Shown here in pieces: positions 52,722 through 63,180 of a stretch of 64,000 nt of DNA. Source of the stretch: Adiantum capillus-veneris (taxonomy: Eukaryota; Streptophyta; Polypodiopsida; Polypodiales; Pteridaceae); contig CM043953.1 of assembly GCA_014529385.2 (NCBI GenBank), positions 97,849,842 to 97,913,841 of the forward strand, written 5' to 3'. Each line of letters begins with the position of its first letter. Position 1 is the stretch's first letter. The position numbers were made by a program, and so were the translations under genes. The notes beneath the pieces are model-generated. The model made no database searches and was not told the origin of the DNA. It saw nothing but the letters and a program-made list of their open reading frames with translations.

Positions 52722-53069
52722 TCAGAGGAGAGAGTCATCTGCAAATAACTTGGCCAGAATATGGTCATTGCTTGGCGAAGTTAAACCTTGAAATTCCCCT
52801 TGCTCAACAGGAGCTTCGAGCATCGTAATTGCAGGATGCGACCCAATCAAAAATAAGAGAGGGGCTAGGGGGGACCCTTGCTTGATAGACCTTTTGACTT
52901 CAAAGGATCCCACGATTCTATCATTGAATAAGAGCTCAAATTGACTAGCTGCATCTAGAGTGTGTTTGAGTCGATAGAAGCAAGGCCCAAAGCCCAATGC
53001 TTTCATGACCTCTTCAATAAAAGACCACATAATCCTATCATAGGCCTTGTGCAGGTCCAGTTGAAGCAA
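52722..53069 (-). pseudogene. LINE ORF2 reverse-transcriptase core, copy 1
   Basis: 115 codons. Motifs in order are 'LQLDLHKAYDRIMWSFIEEV' (RT motif A with its catalytic Asp), 'SIKQGSPLAPLLF' (motif B) and 'KLFADDSLL' (motif C, F-A-D-D). This is the minimal catalytic set of a non-LTR reverse transcriptase, which primes on nicked genomic DNA. The upstream and downstream parts are in other frames, so the enzyme is broken. Confidence 0.92.
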
Positions 53070-53590
53070 AATACACTCCTGCTTAGTGAAGGCTGCGTAC
53101 TATTGCCGTCAAGATATTGTCATATATTGATCTTCCTTTGATAAAATTGTGCTAATAAGGAGAGATGACTCTATCAAGGACGGGGGCAATTCTAAGAGTG
53201 ACAGCCTTGGCAATGATTTTGTAAGCCACCAACATCATAGTTATGGGACACCAATGCTTAATATGCGAGCAGTGCGCCTATTTTGGGATAGTCTCGATAA
53301 GGCCTCTCTTCACGCTGCAATCCAACAACCCACCGACAGCCCGCATATGTTTTGGAAGTTAGACTAGCGACCTCTTCGAGCTCCTTCCAATGCTCTTCCT
53401 GTGCCTTTTTCATCCAAGGGCCCGAGCTTTTGATCGCTTTCTGTATGCTCCAAGAAATTATATCCCAAGCTTTAGGATTCTCAAGATGGATATCTTTATT
53501 GAGTTCTTACAGCTTTCCTGGTAAGCCTTCCAAATAGAGGGTCTTTGAACAAGTGTGCCCCAGGTACCAGCAACTTCTTACTCCCTCAAT

Positions 53591-53940
53591 TTAAAAACAC
53601 TTCCAAATATACCCCCATACTTGTCCAAGAATTTTCAAGATGCCGTTCAATTTCTCCAAAATCCCCATAACACCTCTCGTTAACCTCTCTAACAACAAAT
53701 ATTTTGCAACTCTTTAGGAGACGATTGGTTCTGTTGAAGATGAGAGGAGTAGGATCTTTTTTTGAATTTTTTATTTTGCCAAACTCACAATTATGAGTGG
53801 TTGTTGTATTAAAATGTCACAAAGAACGAGGTTTCGACAAGGGGTCCGTACGAGTCAATCAATAATAATCACTTGGTCCTCTTGGTGAAAGAAAAAGGAA
53901 ATGAGCTAGCCCCAACTACGATAGGAGTAGGATTTATTTT
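53591..53940 (-). mobile_element. Spacer with a short LINE tail
   Basis: A separate LINE 3' tail carries ACTCACAATTATGAGT (one mismatch) at 53783-53798 with the TATTAAAATGTCACAAAG block that also follows the palindrome in copy 1. The rest is unassigned. Confidence 0.6.
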
Positions 53941-54067
53941 TTTCAAAACTCACAATTGTGAGTGATTGTATTATAGAGTCACCAATAGATTACAAATTAG
54001 TCTCGAGCTCAAGCCGAGCCTTGAGGGAGAGAGGGTTACAACCAAGCTTAGTTACAAGTACCTAGAA

Positions 54068-54514
54068 TTATGCAGGGCACGCCTGGATGGCGAGGGATGC
54101 CCTAAGCCAATCCTCCGAGCTATACATTCTACTTATGATATATAATATCTCCTTGATTTCTTGTATAGTCTCTGAGACACTAGCCACCAAGAGGTCGTTA
54201 TCGAAGACACGACAATTCTTGGCCTTCCAGATGATACTGAAGAAGCAGTATCTGACAATTTGAGTACAAATTAGTAGTGCAGAAATTTGAAATTGTCTGC
54301 CACCAAGGCACAAATCCTTCTTGAAATACCCAATCTTCCACGTCCTTTGAATCCATTTGCACATCTTTCCTGCAAGGCCTCTAATAGCCGGGTAGTCCAT
54401 AAAAAGTTGGCAGAGGTCTTTGCTAGCAAATTTGCACCCGGAACATTTGTCGGGTTCGATACCACGCGCTTGGATCTGACACCTTTCGGCAAGGCCCCCA
54501 AGAGTACTTTCCAC
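54068..54514 (-). pseudogene. LINE ORF2 zf-RVT domain, copy 2
   Basis: 148 codons. 'KCSGCKFASKDLCQLFMDYP', 'RGLAGKMCKWIQRTWKIGYF' and 'CFFSIIWKAKNCRVF' line up with copy 1; the His of the zinc set (LAHMF in copy 1) is replaced by Gln here (LCQLF). It ends in 'SSEDWLRASLAIQACPA', the ORF2 C-terminus, about 100 bp before the 3' palindrome. Confidence 0.85.
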
Positions 54515-54864
54515 AAAACCATCTTAATAAACTGAGGCCACTGCAGATTCTAGATGTTCTTTGTGACCTCTACCCATCGAGCCTCCAACCATTGCTTCTT
54601 CCTGCTTGTTTAAAGGGGCGAACCAATCAGCCTTATGGATTAACATTTGGTAAATGCCCTTGGTATGGGGTTTAGAGAATTGGCTACTCATGGGCTATTT
54701 CTAAGATTTCCACTCAAAAGTAGATTCACATATCGGCATGAGAACATGGTCCAGGACTTCTACAACCCTGTTGACAAGTAGTTGAGTCAGTGCCATTGAG
54801 TTGAAACTAGGCAACCACGTGGGCTGAGGATTTCCAGCACTTGCTATTCTATCCTAGAAGTGGC

Positions 54865-56042
54865 TCAGCCATTGCAGTCCTTTATTGTTAATCCTTCTTT
54901 CAATTTCACTCCAATAAGGGTTCCAGAAAACCCCAACAACTTTAGACAGCTAGGGGGACTAATGCGAGATGGAATTTTGGAAGTATCTAATAACTTCACC
55001 CCATTCAGTGCCCATGTTGCTCTATTCCATTTTTCTCCTGTGATACCACTCAGTCTTAAGCTAGCACACCCAGGTGCTAGGAGTTTGTCATGCATCTTGA
55101 TCCCTTTCCACTGCCCTGCTTCAAAGAAAATTTTGGCCTTGTCAATCATATCCTTGGTCATGATAGCCCAAGCATGTTCTTGGTTTACGATTGAGACCAC
55201 AAACTTGGCACATAGGGCTTCAATATGAACAACGGGGTTGAGAATTCCAAGGCCACCTTGGATCACCAGTTGAGCAATACCTTCCCACTTTTGCCATTGC
55301 CATGGCGCTGAGGTTTTAGTGTTGTTCCTCCTTAAGAATATTTTAACAGGTTTTAGAAAATCCCTCCAATTGCATTTGGCTATTTTGACGAGCGGGCTAG
55401 TGAAGGCAATATAAGGAAGCATAAAAGAGTTAATCACTCTGACTCGACTCTGAAAGGGGAGCATCACATACTCCCACCTTCTCATATTCCTCTAAATATT
55501 CTCAAGGACCCAATGTAACCTTTGCTTGTGCGTAATGTCCACCCCTAAGGGGGGGGGCAAATGCCTCAAGATCCTAGATACAATCTCCCCAAACCAGACC
55601 AATGGGTCTAAAGAGTCGTTTTTCATCAGGGAGATCAGTCTCGACTTTTCAATATTACACTTCAACCCATAAGACACAAAAAATGTCTCCACAATCTCAA
55701 GGGCCTTTTTGAGCACCTGAGGGCAGGCTTTCAAGAAGAGGAGGGAGTCGTCCGCAAACATATTGGCCAGGAGCTGGTTGTTACTGGGTAGAGTTAACCC
55801 TTGTATTTCCCCCGCTCAGCAGTAGCTTTGAGCATCATTAATAGAGGATGCAATCCAATAGCAAAGAGAAGTGGGGCCATGGGACATCCTTGCTTGATTG
55901 ATCTTTTGGCTTCAAAGGAGCCCACAATTCTATCATTGAACAAGAGCTCCAAATGGCCACCCACACCCAGAGTGTGTATAATCTGGCAAAGGTGCAGCTC
56001 AAAGCCCAATGATTTCATGACGTCTTCAATGAAGGACCACAC
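54865..56042 (-). pseudogene. LINE ORF2 reverse transcriptase and thumb, copy 2
   Basis: Three pieces in different frames. 56042-55794 has 'MWSFIEDVMKSLGFELHLCQ' and 'SIKQGCPMAPLLF' (motif B). 55761-55492 has 'MFADDSLLFLKACPQVLKKA' (motif C) and 'GLKCNIEKSRLISL'. 55485-54865 has the thumb ('MLPFQSRVRVINSFMLPYIA', 'AKCNWRDFLKP', 'GGLGILNPVVHIEALCAKFV'). Motif A lies just upstream in another frame (LDLDKAYDRIVWSF, ~56080-56030). All catalytic motifs are recognisable, but frameshifts separate them. Confidence 0.9.
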
Positions 56043-56461
56043 AATCCTATCATAAGCCTTGTCTAGATCTAGCTACAATAGAATGCACTCTTGCTTTGTG
56101 AAGGCTACGTACTCAATGCCAGCAATTTTTGTCAATATGTTGTCATAAACTGACAAGATATTGATAGCAATATGTTGTCATAAACTGTCAATTTGTTGTC
56201 AAAAATTGACCTTCCTTTTATAAACCGGTGTTGATGAGGGGAGATGACTTTGTCAAGGAGGGGTGACATTCTAAGAACGGCTACCTTGGCAATGATTTTG
56301 TATGCAACCAATATTGTGGTTATGGGACGCCAGTGCTTAGGCTACGAGCAACAAACCTGTTTTGGGATAGGCTTGATTAGTCATCTTTTCACATTGAGAT
56401 CCGAGGACCCCTTGACCAGAGCTTGGTTAGCCATACACGTGACTGAGACCTTGAGGTCCTC

Positions 56462-57100
56462 CTAGAACTCACTAAAGAACTCAGTGGTCAGACCATCCCA
56501 ACCAGAGGATTTCTCCTTTCCAATAGCTTGCAGAGAAAGCGAGCATTCATCTGCAAAGAAGGCCATCTCAAGCCGATTGGCTTCAGGTTGAGAGACCTTC
56601 CTGTTGTTGACACTCTCAAGCAAGGTCGCTCTAGCTTCATCCACCTCTTGAGAACGTGTCTCTAGTTGTCCAATGATATGGCTAAGGTGATCAAGCATCA
56701 ACCTAGCCATTTCATCTTGGTCTTGTGTAGCATTCTCATTCTCATCTGTAAGCAAGTGGACGGTGCTACGAATTTTCACTTTAAAAATGTGCTTGATTAA
56801 CGGCCTCTGGCTGGAGGAGGAAGTTCTCCCCGGATATTAGTCTCGCCCTCTTGACCTCCTCGAGTTGCTGCTCAGCCATGTTGGATTTTTCTTCCAGCCA
56901 CCTTGTGTTGTTCTTTGGAGGGCTAGTCCAGAAGCTTTTTTGAAGTCAGATTAGCAACCTCCTCTTCAAGCTGCTTCCATTGCTCTTCTCGAGCCTTCTT
57001 CATCCAAGGGCCCGACCTTTTGATCGCTTTTTGGATACTTTGAGCAAAGAGGTCTCAAGCTTTAGGTCTTTCAAGATTAACATCTTTACTGAGTTTGCTT
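56462..57100 (-). pseudogene. LINE ORF2 region between endonuclease and RT
   Basis: 56779-56462 reads 'VHLLTDENENATQDQDEMAR', 'LMLDHLSHIIG' and 'EMAFFADECSLSLQAIGKEK', then 'SSGWDGLTTEFF', the usual plant LINE stretch before RT (KSPGWDGLT-x-EFF). The part up to 57100 (KKAREEQWKQLEEEVANLTS type) is in other frames and matches copy 1 at 53370-53590. Confidence 0.8.
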
Positions 57101-57377
57101 AGGGATTTCTTGGTAAGACTTCTAAATCAAGGGTCCTTGAACAGGTGTGCCCCTATAACAAGCAACTTCTTACTCCCCTTGGGATCTGACCCACCCCGTT
57201 GGCTTTCCTAAGTTCCAAATATAATGGTATATGGTCTGACATGCTCTTTGTTGGTACCACCTTCATTTCAAGTAGCAACGGGATCCGATCAGCCTAGTGA
57301 GAGCAGTAGCACCTGTCAAGGTGGGAAGTCGTGCGAGCATACTGAAGGCTTGTGTACGTGAAGCCCGGCATGGTATT

Positions 57378-57791
57378 CTAGGGACCCACCTCCCATAGGT
57401 CCATCAAAGCCCATTTCTCACATAGACCCAACCATTTAGCTTTTCTAGAGCCTGCCAATAGACTAGCTGGTCCAGTTCTATCCTTGCTCTTCTCCACCAT
57501 ATGAAAGTCCCCAATCAGAAGCCACTCTCCTTCAATAGGGGAGTCCCTTAGGTGCATCCATAATTTGGCTCTATCCCTTCCATTGCAAGGGCCATAAATG
57601 TTGACTGTAGTGATAGGTTGATCTGCCCACATAAGTCTCACTCCTAGAGCTCTCCCAGATGGGAGATTAAGGACCACTTTGGGCTCTAGGTCCTTGTCCA
57701 CAATAGAGAGGACTACACTGAACCCATCCACCCCCTCTCCATAAAACCAACTCCTTTCCCAAAGCCTATTTTCTTTTGTTGCAAGCATCAA
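57378..57791 (-). pseudogene. LINE apurinic-type endonuclease, C-terminal two thirds
   Basis: 137 codons of the endonuclease/exonuclease/phosphatase fold. 'ATKENRLWERSWFYGEGVDG', 'TTVNIYGPCNGRDRAKLW' and 'GEWLLIGDFHMVEKSKDR' (the GDFN motif as GDFH) followed by 'GLCEKWALMDLWEVGP' (DLW). It would nick target DNA for target-primed reverse transcription. The N-terminal strands and the final SDH motif are out of frame or lost. Confidence 0.88.
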
Positions 57792-58236
57792 GATGGTGTT
57801 CTTGAATGGCCCAGTAGCAACTCACTTCCTTCTCCTTTCTAACTTCTTCCCATAAGAGGGCATGCTTCAAGATTGAATAGCCAGGGCTTCCATCATTAGA
57901 GAGGGGAACGAACTCTTCAACATATGATCCCTCCTGTGTCCTCGCATTTGTGGCCCTAGGAGAACTTGGAGGTTCCTCGGGGTCAGGGATTTCTTCTCGT
58001 GCAGCACCTTAAAGGGGTTGTGTGGCATCAGTCGCCCCTTTTAGTTTGACATGGGATGTGGAGAAGACGATCCCTTTCAAAGATCCGCTATTCTCCTTTG
58101 CTATGAATTCTCTTGCCGCTGCCTTCACACTTTTGGCCCTTTTCAATCATGAGATCTTCACAGTCGGCGTAGTTGTTGTTGTCAGAAGCCTAGGTGTCAT
58201 TGCAGGAAAGACAAATGGATTATCTTTCTGGGGACG

Positions 58237-58569
58237 TTATGGGCATTCTACTGATAATCTATGCACCTCCATCGTCTTTTCTTGCAGTTTGGTGACTTCA
58301 TTGTCACAAATCATAGCCACTTTTTCCTCCCCTAATCTTGACCCTTCGCAACCCTTAACCTGTTTCTCACCCTCTTCCACTGATGTTTCCTTGATAGGGG
58401 CATGAGTAATATTCCATGAATTGGGGACATGGAATGTCGGCCTGGAGTTCTCTTTGGTCCTCATGGGGCAATCCTTGGCAAAGTGCCCAATTTTTTTGCA
58501 TTAAAAGAACGCCCCAAAGTAAGTCCCAAAGTTGCGTGGAATCGTAACAAGACCAGCTCCAACATTAAT
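58237..58569 (-). pseudogene. LINE ORF1 C-terminal part with zinc knuckle
   Basis: Reads 'CKKIGHFAKDCPMRTKENSR' near 58500-58440 (a CCHC knuckle whose first Cys pair is damaged by a stop just before) and then a Lys/Glu-rich tail to 58240. Plant L1 ORF1 proteins have such a knuckle and bind the element RNA. The region toward 58569 (FGTYFGAFF) belongs to the same protein and is cut by the copia LTR. Confidence 0.7.
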
Positions 58570-58757
58570 TGTTCGGGTATAAAGCCCAATGTGGTCGCCC
58601 AAGTAAGTGGGCTGACCGCCAGGTATGTACACATATTCTTTTGTAAAAACCTAATAAGAACTCACTATGCTCTACTACAGTAGAGCGAGTTCACCATATC
58701 GTCGTGCTCTTCTTCTCGCACTCTCTCTCGCGTCGTACTTCCGCTCGTACTCCTTCA
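58570..58757 (+). repeat. Copia 5' LTR
   Basis: 188 bp, TGTTCGGGTATAAAGCCC to TCCTTCA, directly before the primer-binding site. It contains GGTATAAA near the start and the pair CTACTACAGTAGAG, a short inverted repeat (CTACTA/CAGTAG). Confidence 0.9.
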
Positions 58758-58759
58758 AC

Positions 58760-58771
58760 TGGTATCAGAGC
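58760..58771 (+). promoter_or_regulatory. Copia primer-binding site
   Basis: TGGTATCAGAGC, two bases after the LTR end; initiator tRNA-Met type. Confidence 0.92.
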
Positions 58772-59855
58772 TCAGATCGAGGCTCGGGGCAGCACTGCAA
58801 GAGGCTAGAGTCACCAGCTCATATTGGAGTGAAATTCGACAAGCGAAGACACGGTCCCAAATCCTGTGGGGGAGGCCGAAGGGCTTGGTGTTCTCAGAAT
58901 TTCATTCTGAGGTCATCTCGGTCACCGTTCGGCTTCGACAAAGTTCTGCGCAGGCCATTTTCGACTACGTGGTCTCAGCGGGTGAATATCCGACTCTGCA
59001 AATTTGGGGTTTTCGGCCTACGACTGCAGGTGTTGAGGATATCGACACTCCCAGAGTGTTGATTTGTGGTTGTCTACACATTGAAGGACGGCTCACAGTT
59101 CTTGGAGGCGTGTCACATACGACACGGGCGCATCTACACACAGTCTGTAGGCGACATCCACTAGTTCATCAGGTAGCTTGTGTTTGATGCTTGATATTCC
59201 AGATTTCATCCTGACATTGCAGGTACTTCCACATGGGATGTATTGTCAGAGATGATGTATGTTTGTTGAGGGTTTGCTGGCTGTGAGTCACGCAGCAAAC
59301 AACCGCCGCAGCGGTTACAGAATATAGTGGGAAATTTGTGGATGTATGACTTTGTGGGAAGTCTATGTACTGTCAGATTTACTGCAGCCTTTGTTGAGGG
59401 TCGAGTGAGGTTTTATTGAGCTGGGGGATTCTCGAATGTTGAGATCCTTTCGGTGATACAGGTCTTGGAGCGATCCCTCGAGCACCCTTAGATAGGCAGC
59501 TAGGATGTATTGACTGTGAGTTAGACAGTTGGGATTGCATCTTTGCTTTACTGCCGTTGAGGCATTGTCACAGTCTATGCTTACAGGACAGTGACAAGAC
59601 AGTCAGAGACAGTACAGGTGCAGGACAGGTTTACCTACAACTTACAGTGTTAGAGAGACAGTGGTTTTTTGAGCTGTTTTTTGGTCTGTTTTTAGTACAC
59701 CAGAGCCATTTTACAAAGGAGACTCTGCCAAAATTTCTGCAGAATCTAAAGCTTTCTTGGTTCATTTGACAGGTTGATATTGGTTCAGAGGTCAGTTTAC
59801 AGGGGAAACTCTGCCGAATTTTTCCCAGGAAAGTAAACTACTGTGAAGCGTAGCT
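58772..59855 (+). other. Copia 5' leader, about 1.1 kb
   Basis: No protein recognised. It is long for a copia leader and has a small hairpin AACCGC-CGCA-GCGGTT near 59300. Small open frames have no family. Confidence 0.7.
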
Positions 59856-60902
59856 ATGGCTGGATCACAGGACACTGCTCTTTACAATATCAAGAAGCTG
59901 GATGGAACCAATTTCCCATTGTGAAAGAAGAAGATTTGGCACGTGTTGGTACAAAAGAAGCAGATAAAACCTATAAAGCTCAAGGGGATAAAACCAGAAG
60001 ATATGGACGAAGATGAATGGAGCGAAATGGATGAATTGGCACTTTCTACCATTATGTTGACTTTGGCAGAAAGCGTTTACTTCAATGTAGCAGACGAGAT
60101 GTCGGCTTATCAAGCATGGTTAAAGCTGAGTGATCTTTATGAGAAGCAAAGTGCAGCTTCACAGGTATACTGCCTTAAGAAGCTTGTTGACTTGAAGATG
60201 AAAGAAGGGACACCTATATCCAATCATCTGAATGAATTCAACACAATCTATAGTTAGTTGTCAGCTCAAGGTGTCAAGTTTGATGAACCTGTTAGAGCTA
60301 TGTTCCTGTTGATCACATTGCCGGAAAGTTGGGACACTTTTCGCACAGTTTTGAGTAATTTTGCACCTCCAGATGGTTTGAACATAGCAGGTGTAGAAGG
60401 AAGTCTGCTTACTAAAGAAGCCAATAGAAAGACAATGGACAAAGGCAAAGGAACAGCCTTAGTTGTCAGGGGAAGGACCAAAGAAAAGTACAAAGGTGGA
60501 AAGAGGAATCAGTCTCGTAGCAAGTCCCGCAGTGCTAAAGGCAAGAGTGACATAGAATGCTACCATTGTGGCAAGAAGGGTCACATGAAAAGAGACTGCA
60601 GAGAATGGAAAGCAGAAAAAGGCAAAGAGAAAGCTGAAGACCATGGTGAGAAGAACAAGTCCTCAGTGAAGATTCAAGAAATAACTGTGACAAACACTGT
60701 TGCAGAGGATGACAGTCTAGTGTCAGGAGACATCTACTTCTTGAAGAATACAATGGAATCAGCTCTTCTTACAGCATTTGATGGAAATGCACTGAGTGAC
60801 TGGATTATAGACTCAGGGGCATCACTTCATGTGTCTCCAAACAAGGAGTGGTTTACCTCTTATGTGACCACTAAAGATCATGTTTGGCTAGGCAATGGGT
60901 AG
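59856..60902 (+). pseudogene. Copia gag and protease
   Basis: The ATG at 59856 (GCTATGGCTGG) gives 'MAGSQDTALYNIKKLDGTNF', then TGA where the family has Trp (F.LW..K), then the UBN2-type gag ('SAYQAWLKLSDLYEKQSAAS', 'LITLPESWDTF'), with a second stop TAG at 60255 in a Gln position. The zinc knuckle CYHCGKKGHMKRDC near 60560 keeps all four ligands. The protease follows: 'WIIDSGASLHVSPNKEWF' with the catalytic Asp. The frame stops at TAG 60900 (again a Gln-like position) and continues at 60936. Start and all pieces are in register. Confidence 0.92.
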
Positions 60903-60935
60903 ACATGTGAGATCTTAGGTGTTGGAGATGTTCAA

Positions 60936-62507
60936 TTGAAGTTTCAGAATGGCTCTTCTTTCACGCTGAAGAATGTGAGACATGTTCCCGCAATTACAAA
61001 GAGCTTGATCAGCACAGGTTTACTTGATGATGCTGGCTATGTCACCACTTTTGGACAGAACATGTGGAAGATATCCAAGGGTTCTATGATAGTAGCACAT
61101 GGAGTAAAGTCTGGAGGACTTTACATGATTTATGTATCAAATGTCTCTAAAAATGTAATCAATGTAACCGAGCAGCCGAACGTTTCTTTGTGGCATAGCC
61201 GGTTAGGACATATGTCCAAGAAGGGAATGGAAATCTTGTCTCGTTCTGGTTATTTGCCTGGCTTTTCATTTAATGATTTTGAATTCTGTGAACATTGTCT
61301 GTATGGTAAGCAAACACAGCAGCCACATAAGCATAGAAGCAGTAGAAGAGATACACAGTTGGCACTTGTTCATAGTGATTTGTGTGGACCTATGCCTAAC
61401 TTATCTCTAGGGGGAGCTTCTTACTTTATGACATTTATAGATGATAACTCGAGAAAAGTATGGGTTTACTTTCTCAAGCACAAGGATGAAGCGTTTAGTG
61501 TTTTCAAAAAGTTTGTGACACTTGTGGAGAATCAGAGTGGCAAGAAGCTTAAATGCTTACGCACTGACAATGGTGGAGAGTATGTTTCAAAGGCCTTTCA
61601 GGACTTTTGTGAGTCAAAAGGTATAAAACGTGAACTTACTGCTCCTTACAATCCTCCTCAAAATGGTGTTGCTGAGAGGATGAATAGGACCATACAAGAG
61701 AAGGTCAGAAGTATGTTGTCTAATGCACAACTACCAAATGGGTTTTGGGCTGAAGCTGTATCAACAATTGTTCATCTTGTAAATAGATCTCCTAGCAAGG
61801 TTTTGCAGAAGGATTCAGTGCCAGAGATGGTATGGTCAGGCAAAATGCTTTCATACAAACATCTCAGAGTCTTTGGCTGTGAGGCATATACTCACGTTCC
61901 AAAGGAATTTAGGAACAAACTTGAGCCAAAGAGTAGAAAGTGCATCTTTCTAGGCTATGGTAATTCTGGTGAGATGGGGTATAGACTTTGGGATCCCGAA
62001 TCCAGAAAGGTTGTCCGCAGCAATGATGTTCACTTTAATGAATCCAAATATCATTCTAAACCAGAGAGGGTTGAGGAGATTAGAAGAGTTGTCTTCCAAG
62101 AAGATGGACCTACACGTGCAAGACAAAATGTCAGGGCTCAAGAGGAGCAAGGACAGGATAGAGTGGAACCACAGGTTGTGGCTGAGCCTGAGCCACCTAT
62201 TGTGCGTAGATCTGGACGTGTCACGCGACCTCCTGATAGGTTTGTTCGATCTATGAACTATGTCATGTTGACTGATTGCAATGAGCCCTCATGTTACAAG
62301 GAAGCAGTGCAAATGAAGGACTCCAGAAATTGGCAATTGGCCATGCAGTCAGAGATGACAGCTCTGCATAAAAACCAGACATGGAAGCTAGTTAAATTAC
62401 CACGGGGCAAAAAGGCTCTACCTTGTAAATGGGTTTACAGGTATAAGATCACCGCTCATGATAGTCAGCCAAAGTACAAAGCAAGGCTTGTTGCCAAGGG
62501 GCATTGA
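60936..62507 (+). CDS. Copia pol: integrase and RT entry
   Basis: 523 codons. GAG-pre-integrase HHCC zinc region 'LWHSRLGHMSKKGMEILS' with 'CEHC' (residues ~85-130); integrase core with Asp in 'LVHSDLCGPM', Asp in 'RTDNGGEYVS' and Glu in 'NGVAERMNRT'; then 'FGCEAYTHVP' and 'KCIFLGYG', the copia integrase end; then the region before RT ('NYVMLTDCNEPSCYKEAVQM') and 'WVYRYKITAHDSQPKYKARL'. It ends by frameshift at VAKGH: a deletion removes the residues between AKG and GIDFDE. The first Met is internal. Confidence 0.93.
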   Translation: MKFQNGSSFTLKNVRHVPAITKSLISTGLLDDAGYVTTFGQNMWKISKGSMIVAHGVKSGGLYMIYVSNVSKNVINVTEQPNVSLWHSRLGHMSKKGMEILSRSGYLPGFSFNDFEFCEHCLYGKQTQQPHKHRSSRRDTQLALVHSDLCGPMPNLSLGGASYFMTFIDDNSRKVWVYFLKHKDEAFSVFKKFVTLVENQSGKKLKCLRTDNGGEYVSKAFQDFCESKGIKRELTAPYNPPQNGVAERMNRTIQEKVRSMLSNAQLPNGFWAEAVSTIVHLVNRSPSKVLQKDSVPEMVWSGKMLSYKHLRVFGCEAYTHVPKEFRNKLEPKSRKCIFLGYGNSGEMGYRLWDPESRKVVRSNDVHFNESKYHSKPERVEEIRRVVFQEDGPTRARQNVRAQEEQGQDRVEPQVVAEPEPPIVRRSGRVTRPPDRFVRSMNYVMLTDCNEPSCYKEAVQMKDSRNWQLAMQSEMTALHKNQTWKLVKLPRGKKALPCKWVYRYKITAHDSQPKYKARLVAKGH

Positions 62508-63171
62508 CTTTGATGAAGTCTTCTCTCCGGTGGTCAAGATGACTACATTAAGATGCTTTCTTGCATTGGTTGCCATATTAGATTTGGTGTTGCACCAAAT
62601 GGATGTCAAGACAGCGTTCTTGCATGGTGATTTAGATGTGGAAATTATCATGCAGCAGCCAGAAGGGTTTGTTGAGAAAGGCAAGGAAGATTGGGTATGC
62701 CAGTTGTTAAAGAGTCTTTATGGCTTAAAACAATCACTGAGGGCATGGTACCATAAATTCCACAAGTTTATGCTTTCTCAAGGCTACAAACGTAGTGAGT
62801 TCGATCACTATCTATATACAAAGAAGGCTAAGGATGGTAGTTGGCTGATCCTTATTTTGTATGTGGATGACATGTTGATTGCTGGCAAGCACTTGGAAGA
62901 AATTTCAGCTTTGAAGTCAAAGATGGCAAAATCGTTTGACATGAAAGACATGGGTGAGGCAAGTCATATACTTGGTATGTGCATTGAGAGAGACAGATCA
63001 AAGAAGTTGATTTGGTTATCTCAAACAGAGTATATTGACAAGGTTTTGCAACGTTTCAATATGGAGAAGGGAGAGGCACTGAGTGTTCCACTGCCACCAT
63101 ATGTGAAACTTAGCAAACAAGATTGTCCTGTGTTTGAGGAAGAACAGGCTGAAATGGATAAGATTTCATAA
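62458..63171 (+). CDS. Copia reverse transcriptase
   Basis: In the next frame. 'GIDFDEVFSPVVKMTTLRCF', 'QMDVKTAFLHGDL' (motif A Asp), 'KSLYGLKQSLRAWYHKF' and the catalytic box 'LILYVDDMLIAG' are all normal. 'LGMCIERDRSKKLIWLSQTE' is the usual connection region. It ends at TAA 63169 in 'KIS', where the family has Tyr (KISYASALGSLMYAM), so one base change separates it from the RNase H part. The real RT begins before this Met. Confidence 0.94.
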   Translation: MIVSQSTKQGLLPRGIDFDEVFSPVVKMTTLRCFLALVAILDLVLHQMDVKTAFLHGDLDVEIIMQQPEGFVEKGKEDWVCQLLKSLYGLKQSLRAWYHKFHKFMLSQGYKRSEFDHYLYTKKAKDGSWLILILYVDDMLIAGKHLEEISALKSKMAKSFDMKDMGEASHILGMCIERDRSKKLIWLSQTEYIDKVLQRFNMEKGEALSVPLPPYVKLSKQDCPVFEEEQAEMDKIS

Positions 63172-63180
63172 GCGTCTGCA

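Larger units (their letters stand above)
50921..53590 (-). mobile_element. L1-type LINE, 5'-truncated copy 1
   Basis: Minus strand. The 3' end carries the palindrome ACTCACAATTGTGAGT (50924-50939) followed on the minus strand by an A-rich tail. ORF2 is read upward: C-terminal zf-RVT region at 51271-51807, thumb at 51855-52552, RT core at 52722-53069, then a short part of the region before RT up to about 53590. Compared with copy 2 it lacks the segment equivalent to about 56360-56940. Similarity to copy 2 ends near 53590, giving the 5' truncation. Confidence 0.85.
53945..58569 (-). mobile_element. L1-type LINE, copy 2 with ORF2 and the end of ORF1
   Basis: The longest LINE here. From the 3' end (palindrome at 53948-53963) it passes zf-RVT (54068-54514), thumb (54865-55485), RT (55492-56042), linker (56462-57100), endonuclease (57378-57791) and the zinc-knuckle end of ORF1 (58237-58520). 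A copia LTR starts at 58570, so the rest of ORF1 and the 5' end are either lost or lie beyond the copia element and the window. Many frameshifts. Confidence 0.88.
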
